From: Flavisolibacter ginsenosidimutans
Lineage (GTDB): Bacteria; Bacteroidota; Bacteroidia; Chitinophagales; Chitinophagaceae
Reading direction: 5' to 3'
Length of the DNA: 64,000 bases
NCBI RefSeq assembly: GCF_007970805.1
Contig: NZ_CP042433.1
Span: 4,340,001-4,404,000, forward strand
The notes under the pieces were generated by a model that had not been told where the DNA came from, did no database searches, and saw only the letters and a list, made by a program, of their open reading frames with translations. The position numbers were made by a program, and so were the translations under genes. Below, piece after piece: positions 7,229 through 14,802 of this stretch (position 1 is its first letter; each line of letters opens with the position of its first letter).

Positions 7229-9190
7229 TTACATCGCCGGCTTCCACCCGTTGTTCTTTCTGTTTAAGTCCGGTAGTTTTTTCTCCGGATCAAGAACCAC
7301 CTCGGTGATTTTGCTGTCGGGATAAACATAAAATGTTGTTTCGCTGCCGCGCATCCAGGCTTCAACGGGAATGGTCAGCGATTGCGTTTTCCCGTTTGCT
7401 TCTTTAATCAATACCGGCACCGGCATCGCCATTTGCTCTACGTTTTGTAAGGTGATGGCATAGCCGGTTTGGGGAGCCGTTCCTGTTTGCGATACGCTTT
7501 TTACCGCTACATCAAACTTGTAATTGTTAAACACCCAACTGCGCCAGAACCAGGCCAAATCTTCACCGCCGGCATTTTCCATGGAGCGGAAAAAATCCCA
7601 GGGTGTTGGATGTTTGTAAGCCCAGGTCGCAATATATTCTCTGAATGCACGGTCAAAGCGTTCTGGCCCCAAAACCACGTCGCGCAAGGCATTCAGCATT
7701 TTCGCAGGCTTGTCGTAAGCGGCTGTGCCCAGGTTAAATTCGGTGATGGCATCGGCTGTGGTAAAGAGCGGGTCCATCTTGTCGTTAAAGGTGAACTTCA
7801 GCATTTCTTCGCCTGCGAAATAGGAGAAGTTTGCAAACTCGCCTTTGTTGAAGGCTTTTGTAGAAAGACCGTTGATAAATGTATTGAAGCCTTCGTCCAT
7901 CCAGGCATATTTGCGTTCGTTGCTGCCCACCACCATGGGAAACCAGTTGTGACCAAATTCATGATCAACCACGCCCCACAAATCGGCGCCGGTTGATTGA
8001 TAACTGCAAAACACAATGCCCGGATATTCCATGCCGCCCACAATGCCCGCCACGTTCACCGCAACAGGATAGGAGTATTCAAACCATTTTTGCGAATTGT
8101 ATTCAATGGAAGCTTTGATGAATTCCGTACTGCGTTGCCAACCGTTTTGCTTGATGCTTTCAACGGGATAAACGCTCATGGCCAATGCTTTTTTGCCGCT
8201 GGGCAAATTCATTTTTGCTGCGTCCCATACAAAGGCTCTTGATGCACCCCAAACCGCGTCTCTTGCGGCCTGAATTTTAAAGCGCCATGTAAGGTTTGCA
8301 CCAGAAGGCCTCGACTTCGGATTGGTTACTTCTGCAACGTTGCGAATAACAACGGTCTTGTCGCTGTTGCGGGCTTCTTTCAATCGCTCTATTTGTTGCG
8401 ATGTCAAAACATCCTTTTCATTTTGCAATTCGCCCGAACCAACGATGATTAAATTAGATGGTGCGGTAATGCTGTAATCGAAATCGCCGTATTCCAAATA
8501 AAACTCACCCTGACCCAAATACGGATTTGTATTCCATCCCTGGATGTCATCGTACACGCACATGCGCGGGTACCATTGAGCGATGGTATAAATCCAGCCG
8601 TTCGCCGTTTTTAATCGTCCCATGCGGTCGGTGCCGTATTCCGGAATGGTAAATTCGTAAGCGATGTTCAGTTTTGCTTTTGCGCCTGCCGCCTTCAAGG
8701 CTTGCGGCAACCATACCTGCATGCGTGTATCGGTGACGTTGTACTGCGGCGTAAATTTCTTCCCGTCCACTTCAACCGAGATGGATTTAATTACATCGCC
8801 TTGGGTAAACATCGCGTTTGTGTAACGTCCACCTGTGCCTGCGGGTGATGATGCGTTGCGGCTGTCGGCGCGATAAATATTTTGTTCGACGTAAAGCCAC
8901 AAATAATTAAGGTTGTCGGGACTGTTGTTGGTGTAACTGATTTCAACCTCGCCGGAAACCTTGTGCTGTGTTGTGTCAAGCGTAACGTTCAACTTGTAAT
9001 CGGCGCGGTTTTGCCAATACTTCGGTCCCGGAGCACCGTTGGCCGAGCGGTATTCGTTGGGTGCGGTGGGATAAAACTGCAAATCCCAAAGGGCTTTCGG
9101 ATTGAACTTGGAAACGGTACTTGTTGGTGTTTGCGCAAACACGATCAACAAACCAAAATTGGCCAACAAGGCCAGCATTGTTTTTTTCAT
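7229..9190 (-). CDS. M1 family zinc metallopeptidase, secreted
   Basis: An aminopeptidase-type (gluzincin) zinc protease exported by a signal peptide (residues 1-19, cut near VFAQ). The catalytic block lies near residues 383-435: the GGMEYPG exopeptidase-type motif, HEFGHNW (zinc ligands and catalytic Glu), then the third zinc ligand Glu in MDEGFNTF. The N-terminal ~350 residues form the beta-domain typical of M1. The 653 residues are shorter than classical PepN (~870) and match the single-chain Bacteroidota M1 proteins with a short C-terminal domain. It probably degrades peptides in the periplasm or outside the cell. It is followed by its own terminator, and the nucleotidyltransferase 75 bp upstream points the same way. 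Confidence 0.92.
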   Translation of the reverse strand: MKKTMLALLANFGLLIVFAQTPTSTVSKFNPKALWDLQFYPTAPNEYRSANGAPGPKYWQNRADYKLNVTLDTTQHKVSGEVEISYTNNSPDNLNYLWLYVEQNIYRADSRNASSPAGTGGRYTNAMFTQGDVIKSISVEVDGKKFTPQYNVTDTRMQVWLPQALKAAGAKAKLNIAYEFTIPEYGTDRMGRLKTANGWIYTIAQWYPRMCVYDDIQGWNTNPYLGQGEFYLEYGDFDYSITAPSNLIIVGSGELQNEKDVLTSQQIERLKEARNSDKTVVIRNVAEVTNPKSRPSGANLTWRFKIQAARDAVWGASRAFVWDAAKMNLPSGKKALAMSVYPVESIKQNGWQRSTEFIKASIEYNSQKWFEYSYPVAVNVAGIVGGMEYPGIVFCSYQSTGADLWGVVDHEFGHNWFPMVVGSNERKYAWMDEGFNTFINGLSTKAFNKGEFANFSYFAGEEMLKFTFNDKMDPLFTTADAITEFNLGTAAYDKPAKMLNALRDVVLGPERFDRAFREYIATWAYKHPTPWDFFRSMENAGGEDLAWFWRSWVFNNYKFDVAVKSVSQTGTAPQTGYAITLQNVEQMAMPVPVLIKEANGKTQSLTIPVEAWMRGSETTFYVYPDSKITEVVLDPEKKLPDLNRKNNGWKPAM

Positions 9191-9265
9191 TGGTAAAAAT
9201 CTTGAGCGGTGAAATTACAGAAAGAGAATCCCTGTAAATCTTGTGCCGTAAACCCTGCATACGAT

Positions 9266-9979
9266 TTAAGGAAACATTGATTCGGCAAGAGCGACGCTTT
9301 CGGGTTTGCCTACATCCAGTACGCGGCTTTCGCTGTGATCATAACCGATAATCTTGTGTGTTGATGCAAGCGAAAGATAAACGTCAATCAACGAAAATTT
9401 CCCGGTTTGCTTGACGGCATTAAAAATCGATGGTTCGAAAAGTGCTAATCCGCTATAAGCTTTTTGAATGTAGTTGTCGGAGTGAAAAGAAATGCGTTCT
9501 GCTCCTGTTGAAATATTTCGCCAGCCGCACAAACGGCTGTTTTCATTAAAAAGAAGATAGCGGCTTGTTGTACGATTTGTAACACCTAACGTTATGTCTG
9601 CACTTTGCTGTTGGTGATAACTGATGAAAGCGGTGAGATTAACATCGGTGAGGATATCAACGTTGATGGTAAGAAAACTTTCGCCTGCTAAATAATTTTT
9701 AGCTTTCAACAAACCGCCACCGGTTTCCAATACTTCGTTGCTTTCATCGCTGATGGTGATGGTGCTTCCCCAGCCATTTGCCTTTTCAATCGCATCAACA
9801 ATTTGATCCGCGAAATGGTGAACGTTTACAACAACATCTTTGATACCGTATTGCCGCAAGTATTCAACGTTGCGTTGCAATAAACTTTTTCCGTTTACGA
9901 TCGCTAAAGCTTTCGGATGTTCGTCAGTCCAGGGTTTGAAGCGTGTGCCCAAACCTGCGGCAAAGATCATGGCTTTCAT
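9266..9979 (-). CDS. Sugar-phosphate nucleotidyltransferase, MurU-like
   Basis: Transfers a nucleotide to a sugar 1-phosphate. The GT-A fold motif AAGLGTRFKPWT with PKAL is at residues 6-25, and the metal/nucleotide Asp is in NVDILTD. At 237 residues it is the size of the short MurU/HddC-type enzymes rather than GlmU or RfbA. The start ATG 9979 overlaps the stop of the upstream kinase gene (ATGA), so the two are translationally coupled. Since that kinase is AmgK-like, the pair resembles the AmgK-MurU route that makes UDP-MurNAc from recycled MurNAc. The substrate is an inference from context; GDP-heptose or other sugars remain possible. Confidence 0.82.
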   Translation of the reverse strand: MKAMIFAAGLGTRFKPWTDEHPKALAIVNGKSLLQRNVEYLRQYGIKDVVVNVHHFADQIVDAIEKANGWGSTITISDESNEVLETGGGLLKAKNYLAGESFLTINVDILTDVNLTAFISYHQQQSADITLGVTNRTTSRYLLFNENSRLCGWRNISTGAERISFHSDNYIQKAYSGLALFEPSIFNAVKQTGKFSLIDVYLSLASTHKIIGYDHSESRVLDVGKPESVALAESMFP

Positions 9980-11469
9980 TCGTCTTCTTTTTTTAAAGCG
10001 GGGTACGATGAACCCAAAGGATTCTTCCACCCTTTCGCTTCTTGCTCGCGGTGACAGAGTTCAATCTTCACTTTGTATTTGTTGCGCAAGTGCCTTGCCG
10101 TGGCATCGGCCGCGTACACGCTCCGGTGTTGACCGCCGGTACAGCCAAAGTTTATCGTTAGGTGATCAAACCCGCGTTTAATGTATTCTTCCACCGAAAT
10201 GTCCACGATGTCGAAAACAGAATTTAAAAAATCATTCATGCGTGTTTGCCGCTCGAGGTATTCCATCACGGGCCGGTCGCGGCCGTGAATTTCTTTGTAC
10301 TCCACGTGACGACCCGGGTTGTCAATGCCGCGGCAGTCGAACACAAAACCACCACCGTGAACGCTCTTGTCTTCGGGTATGCCTTTGCGGTAAGAGAAGG
10401 AGCAAATTTTTACGTGGAGTGGTGTGTTTGCATCAGCCTGCACCGGCGTAAAGCGGGCCATAATTTCATTGTCAATACAAAGTTGCAACACCTTTTGGAA
10501 CTCCGGCACCGCAATGCCCATGTTGTTGTTGTCAACAAACCATTTTAGGTTTTTTAGCGCTTGCGGAATGGAGGTTAAGAAATGCGCCTTACGTTCAAAC
10601 AAGCCCCGAAAGCCGTAAGCACCCAGCACCTGCAACAGGCGTATCAAAACATAGCCGTTGTATTGGCTGCGAAAAACATCGCGGTCAATCGTTGTGCTGA
10701 TAACGTTTTCAAAGGAATCCATGTACTCTTCCAGCAAAGCTGTTTTCCATTCGTCGGGAAGGTTTGCTCTTGCCTGCCACAACATGCTGGCCACGTCGTA
10801 TTGCGGGGCGCCTTTCATGCCACCCTGGTAATCGATGAAGTGTACTTGCTTATCCTCTGTTACCATGATGTTCCGGCTTTGGAAATCACGAAACATAAAA
10901 TACTTGTATTCGGTATGCGTGAGATAATTGCTTAAGGCTTCAAAGTCGTCAATCAGCCGTTGCTTGTCGTAAGGTTTGTGCAAGGCATCCAGAAAATAGT
11001 ATTTAAAATAAAGCAGGTCGGCCATGATGGCTTGCTTGCCAAACTCCTTGTTGGTTAAACACTTTTCGTAGTTCAGGCCTTCGTCGCCCTTTACCTGCAG
11101 GCGGACCAATTGATACAAACTTTCTTTGAACAGCTCATAAACCTCCGGCACGCAGCCTTTCTCTTCCAGGATGTTCATGAGTGACGTATCGCCAAAGTCT
11201 TCCTGCAAGTAAACCGTTTCATCCTCGCTTACGGCTATGATCTCCGGAACATGCAATTCTTTTTTGTGAAATTGTCCGGAGAAATAAATAAATGCTTCGT
11301 TCTCGGGCACATTCAACCCGTGCGTACCGATAACGGTTCTGCATTCGTTGCCGTGCAAACGAAAGTAGCGGCGGTCGCTGCCCGATTGCTGAATGACATC
11401 TACGCTTGTGGGTTCACTTCCGCACCAGGTTTTGTACAATTGCGTAACGGCGTTTATCAGTTCTTGCAT
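9976..11469 (-). CDS. AmgK-like sugar kinase fused to RapZ C-terminal domain
   Basis: A two-domain protein of 497 residues. Residues ~1-330 form an aminoglycoside-phosphotransferase fold: FRDFQSRNIM is the catalytic loop with Asp and Asn, and IDYQGGMKGAPQYDVASML is the metal-binding segment, the pattern of AmgK-type anomeric MurNAc/GlcNAc kinases. Residues ~350-490 match the C-terminal domain of RapZ, the GlcN6P sensor and RNase E adaptor, with the hallmark CTGGQHRSVYAAD. The RapZ N-terminal P-loop kinase domain is missing, so the APH kinase replaces it. The ATG at 11469 is chosen over the upstream in-frame TTG 11478, which lies inside the promoter element. It is co-translated with the MurU-like gene. 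Confidence 0.85.
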   Translation of the reverse strand: MQELINAVTQLYKTWCGSEPTSVDVIQQSGSDRRYFRLHGNECRTVIGTHGLNVPENEAFIYFSGQFHKKELHVPEIIAVSEDETVYLQEDFGDTSLMNILEEKGCVPEVYELFKESLYQLVRLQVKGDEGLNYEKCLTNKEFGKQAIMADLLYFKYYFLDALHKPYDKQRLIDDFEALSNYLTHTEYKYFMFRDFQSRNIMVTEDKQVHFIDYQGGMKGAPQYDVASMLWQARANLPDEWKTALLEEYMDSFENVISTTIDRDVFRSQYNGYVLIRLLQVLGAYGFRGLFERKAHFLTSIPQALKNLKWFVDNNNMGIAVPEFQKVLQLCIDNEIMARFTPVQADANTPLHVKICSFSYRKGIPEDKSVHGGGFVFDCRGIDNPGRHVEYKEIHGRDRPVMEYLERQTRMNDFLNSVFDIVDISVEEYIKRGFDHLTINFGCTGGQHRSVYAADATARHLRNKYKVKIELCHREQEAKGWKNPLGSSYPALKKEDE

Positions 11470-11475
11470 AGCCGG

Positions 11476-11483
11476 CAAATTTA
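11476..11483 (-). promoter_or_regulatory. -7 element TAAATTTG, near-leaderless, for the kinase-RapZ gene
   Basis: TAAATTTG on the minus strand is a perfect TAnnTTTG, with only 6 bases between its last G and the ATG at 11469. Transcription would begin within a few bases of the start codon. The nearest upstream TTTG (11510-11513) is spaced 26 bp away, longer than usual. Confidence 0.6.
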
Positions 11484-11541
11484 GCTTCGTTCGACATGAC
11501 CTTACCTATCAAAATTTCGCCTTGAAATAAATTTTAATTTA

Positions 11542-11574
11542 TTTGGTTAGTTGCGTTCACTTCCTCTACATTTG
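11542..11574 (+). promoter_or_regulatory. Complete Bacteroidota promoter (TTTG, 21 bp, TACATTTG)
   Basis: The -33 TTTG is at 11542-11545 and the -7 TACATTTG at 11567-11574, with 21-bp spacing inside the consensus range. It would give a ~155-nt leader for the lectin-domain gene at 11735, which includes the palindrome at 11679. Confidence 0.75.
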
Positions 11575-11678
11575 TATCACCTTCCTTTGAATACGCCACG
11601 ATTTACCTCTGAAACACCAGACTCCCCAAGCCGAACCTAATCTCCTATTTTGATGAGCCAACCATTGTCCTGAAAGCT

Positions 11679-11694
11679 GCTTGAACGTTCAAGC
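11679..11694. repeat. 16-bp perfect palindrome in the lectin gene leader
   Basis: GCTTGAACGTTCAAGC is a perfect self-complementary 16-mer about 40 bp before the start codon. It could be an operator for a dimeric regulator or a small hairpin in the leader. Nothing else is recognised between 11575 and 11734. Confidence 0.6.
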
Positions 11695-11734
11695 TTAGTT
11701 TGGCATATTTCCTTTTTTATAACCCCAAAAACTA

Positions 11735-13132
11735 ATGATTATGGCAACTTCAGTACTCAATTTTCTGAAGAAGAACACAGGGAAAGCTCTGCTCGGCGCT
11801 TCCTTGTTAGCATCCAATCTTCTTCAAGCCCAAACGGGCAATGCAATCGCTGGTTATGATTATCTCGGTTCTTGTATGGTGAGCGGACAACCACACTATT
11901 ATTACGTATCAAAAGGTGAAGCTCTCTGGCCAGCTGCTAATACGGCCGCGATGACGATCGCCAACGGACAAGGTTATTTGGCTACCCTTACCTCACAGGG
12001 GGAAAACGATTGCGTGTATAACTTGTACAAAACTTATCTCATTACCAGTGGTCTTGGACAGCCTTCTGTAAACTACACGCCAGGAAATCCAGCGGGTGAA
12101 GGTTCTTACTACGATAAGAGAAATCCCTGGATTGGATTGACTGACCAAGCTTCTGAGGGTACTTTCTTATGGTCTAACGGTGAAAATTGCAGCGACTTTA
12201 GAAATTGGGATTGCGGAACAACCCCTAGTCCCTTTAATGGATTATTATGTGAACCAAATAACGTTGTAAAGGGCGGCAATTCAAACGGTGAAGACTATGT
12301 TCAATTGTTGGCGTTTGGTGACGGGCCGGATAACAGTGCCGGCGGTTTGGGAAGAAAGCACCAAGGTTTTTGGAACGACTGGTTTAACACTGAATCACAG
12401 CTCTACATTGTAGAATTTGGACCCAACACTTGTTTGGGTAACGAAGGTTGCACTCCTGGCTTCTGGAAAAATCATCCTGCTGTTTGGCCGGCTAGTTATT
12501 CGGCAAATGATCTTGCCAGTATGTATTTCACCTTCCCGAATGGCACGGGTTCCTCTACATGCAACTTGACCTCATTTGGCAGCCAAACCTTGATGCAATC
12601 ACTGCAAGGCGGCGGTGGCCCTGGTATCAACGGCGCGGTTACTATCTTGATACGTGCCGCAGTTGCGGGCTTGTTAAACGCCGCTGATCCCCGCGTAGAC
12701 TATCCATTGAGCCCTGTACAATTACAGAACATGGTGAACGCTGCCCTTGCTACATGCGACAGGAATCAAATATTGGCCTTGGGAACTACAATTGACGGCT
12801 ATAACAACCTCGGTTGCCCAATTGACGCACACGGAAATCCGACAACAACCTCGCGAAGCAGTGACCCGGCTTCAATGGGACTTAGCAACGCCTTTACGGT
12901 TAGCGGTTACCCCAACCCGTCAAGAAGCAGCTTCAACATCCAGGTGAGCGGTGTTTCAACAGAAAACGTTTCCATTAGAGTTACCGACATGACCGGCCGT
13001 TTGATTGAGCAACGCACAAGCGTTCCTGCTAATCAAACCATTCAAATCGGCAGCACATACCGTGCAGGTTTGTATTACATCGAAGTATCTCAGGGCGCGG
13101 CCAAGCAACAACTGAAAATGGTGAAACAATAA
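11735..13132 (+). CDS. T9SS-secreted protein with C-type lectin-like domain
   Basis: A 465-residue exported protein. A signal peptide (about residues 1-33, ending LLQAQ) is followed by a C-type lectin-like domain (~37-232) with YLATLTSQGEN, WIGLTD, WSNGE, an EPNN sugar/Ca2+-type tetrapeptide and a closing WNDW...YIVEF. A second Cys-rich domain (~236-365) begins CTPGFWKNHP, a signature seen in many secreted bacterial proteins of unknown role. The last ~75 residues are a T9SS type A sorting domain (YPNPSRSSFNIQV, IRVTDMTGRL, GLYYIEV). ATG 11741 is an alternative start two codons in. It probably binds carbohydrate at the cell surface. The gene stands alone with a strong terminator. Confidence 0.88.
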   Translation: MIMATSVLNFLKKNTGKALLGASLLASNLLQAQTGNAIAGYDYLGSCMVSGQPHYYYVSKGEALWPAANTAAMTIANGQGYLATLTSQGENDCVYNLYKTYLITSGLGQPSVNYTPGNPAGEGSYYDKRNPWIGLTDQASEGTFLWSNGENCSDFRNWDCGTTPSPFNGLLCEPNNVVKGGNSNGEDYVQLLAFGDGPDNSAGGLGRKHQGFWNDWFNTESQLYIVEFGPNTCLGNEGCTPGFWKNHPAVWPASYSANDLASMYFTFPNGTGSSTCNLTSFGSQTLMQSLQGGGGPGINGAVTILIRAAVAGLLNAADPRVDYPLSPVQLQNMVNAALATCDRNQILALGTTIDGYNNLGCPIDAHGNPTTTSRSSDPASMGLSNAFTVSGYPNPSRSSFNIQVSGVSTENVSIRVTDMTGRLIEQRTSVPANQTIQIGSTYRAGLYYIEVSQGAAKQQLKMVKQ

Positions 13133-13150
13133 AACCAAAATCAGCAAATA

Positions 13151-13184
13151 AAAAATGGCAGTCTTTGACTGCCATTTTTTTTAT
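13151..13184 (+). terminator. Terminator after the lectin-domain gene
   Basis: AAAAATGGCAGTC (13151-13163), loop TTT, GACTGCCATTTTT (13167-13179), continuing in a T run. It is a textbook intrinsic terminator 18 bp after the stop. Confidence 0.92.
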
Positions 13185-13275
13185 AATTAGACGAACCAAT
13201 TTTCGTTGCCGCTGGTGCTTTTTCTATTTTTATCGCAGCGCACTGTGAACAAGCATGACCGCTAAAACAATTTAG

Positions 13276-14085
13276 ATGAACCCTGTTGTAAGCATCATAA
13301 TTCCAACCTACAATTCAGAAGCAACGCTTGAAGAATGCCTGCAAAGCATCGTACAGCAAACCTATCCGCACAAAGAAGTTATAGTTATAGACGGCCTTTC
13401 AAAAGACGGTACGGTTTCGCTCTTGCAAAAGTATCAGGCGCAGTCTTCCTTCATCACTTATGTTTCCGAAAAAGACAACGGTATTTACGACGCTATGAAC
13501 AAGGGCATAGACAAAGCGAAGGGTGACTACCTGCTTTTTTTGGGCAGCGACGATCAGCTTTTTTCTAGTAATGTGTTGACAGAGATTTTTGCCGACGCAA
13601 AGAACGTGGACGTTGATTTAATCTACGGCAATGTTTTTTTTAAGCATGCCAAAAGAATTTATTCCGGTGAATCGAGTTTGGAAAAGTTAATCGGTGAACA
13701 AATCAGCATCTGCCATCAGGCCATCTTCTACAAAAAAGAAATTTTTGAACGCATTGGCAAGTATGATTTGAAATACTTCGTTCACGCCGATTACGACTTG
13801 AACGTAAAATGTTTTGAAGACGCAACGATTAAAACAAAATACATTGACAAGATCATTACGTTATACAATGAACGCGGCCTGAGCGGCCTGCAACCAAACA
13901 AAGACGGCTTTCACGATTGGCTTACACTGCATTACATCAACAAGTATGTTTCGCCTTTTGCTTTAATCATAAAAATGAAAAAGCTAAGTGAAGAACTGCA
14001 GGACATTAAAGGCTCCAAAGCATACAAATTAGCCAACACTTTGTCAAGCACATTAAGCCGGTTACGAATGCTTCGGCGCCGGTAA
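13276..14085 (+). CDS. Family 2 glycosyltransferase
   Basis: Transfers a sugar from an activated donor, probably in polysaccharide or glycoprotein assembly at the cytoplasmic membrane face. The 269-residue protein has the GT-A start VSIIIPTYNSEATLEECL, the VIDGLSKDGT segment, and KDNGIYDAMNKGI plus GDYLLFLGSDD, which carries the metal-binding acidic motif. This arrangement resembles the WcaE/colanic-acid branch of GT2. It has no membrane helices. It is isolated: no other glycan genes flank it, so its acceptor cannot be inferred, although T9SS cargo glycosylation is one possibility. Confidence 0.92.
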   Translation: MNPVVSIIIPTYNSEATLEECLQSIVQQTYPHKEVIVIDGLSKDGTVSLLQKYQAQSSFITYVSEKDNGIYDAMNKGIDKAKGDYLLFLGSDDQLFSSNVLTEIFADAKNVDVDLIYGNVFFKHAKRIYSGESSLEKLIGEQISICHQAIFYKKEIFERIGKYDLKYFVHADYDLNVKCFEDATIKTKYIDKIITLYNERGLSGLQPNKDGFHDWLTLHYINKYVSPFALIIKMKKLSEELQDIKGSKAYKLANTLSSTLSRLRMLRRR

Positions 14086-14220
14086 TGCATCCTCGCTTTG
14101 TCGTTACCCTTCGTACAATTACGGACGAAGAAAAGTTTATTGCGCAATGTTGCGTAAATCCCGCAAGGCTTCTTTTTTTGGCATGTTTCTTTCTTCCTTT
14201 GCACAACTAAAACGTTACCT

Positions 14221-14721
14221 ATGAACTGGAAACTTTCTCTCGCAGCCTTTTCTTTTTGCGCAGTGCTTTTCGCTTGCAAGAAAGAAGACAAACAAGTGCC
14301 CGTACAAATCGTCCTAACCGACAACCCTACAGACTTTGACGAAGTAAACGTTGACATTACGGACATCCGTGTAAAACTTGACAAGGACACAACGGACTGG
14401 ATCTCACTAAACACTAAAGCCGGCGTGTACAACCTGTTGGCCTTGCAAAACGGCATCATGGACACCTTGGCCACAGGCACTGCACCCACGGGTATTCTAA
14501 AGGAAGTGCGTTTTATTTTAGGATCGAGAAACACGGTTAAAGTGAACGGTGTTATGCAGCCGCTTGTTATTCCCAGCGGAAGCGAAAGTGGGTTAAAGAT
14601 TAAAATTGACAAGCACCTCGGCGAAACACTTAACTCTTTTGTTCTTGATTTTGATGCCGCTCTTTCTATCAAGCAAGAAAACGACGGCTACAAACTGCGG
14701 CCGGTCATTAAATTAAAGTGA
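14221..14721 (+). CDS. DUF4382-type lipoprotein
   Basis: A 166-residue lipoprotein whose signal peptide ends in the lipobox LFAC with acylation at Cys19, followed by KKEDK. The rest is a single beta-rich domain matching the DUF4382 pattern: VQIVLTDNPTDFDEVNVDI, then DIRVKLD, YNLLALQNG and a closing LDFDAALSI. Function unknown; members are found on Bacteroidota and archaeal surfaces. It is monocistronic and ends in a long bidirectional terminator. Confidence 0.82.
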   Translation: MNWKLSLAAFSFCAVLFACKKEDKQVPVQIVLTDNPTDFDEVNVDITDIRVKLDKDTTDWISLNTKAGVYNLLALQNGIMDTLATGTAPTGILKEVRFILGSRNTVKVNGVMQPLVIPSGSESGLKIKIDKHLGETLNSFVLDFDAALSIKQENDGYKLRPVIKLK

Positions 14722-14735
14722 TAATATCTCACTGT

Positions 14736-14777
14736 AAAAAAGAAGAGCGTTTCGAATATGAAACGCTCTTCTTTTTT
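14736..14777. terminator. Bidirectional terminator between convergent genes
   Basis: Perfect 18-bp stem: 14736-14753 (A6, GAAGAGCGTTTC) and 14760-14777 (GAAACGCTCTTC, T6) with a 6-nt loop. T runs on both strands suit the DUF4382 gene (plus) and the T9SS protein (minus, ending at 14803). Confidence 0.93.
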
Positions 14778-14802
14778 GTGCTGCAATTCTGCACGGCTTT
14801 GT

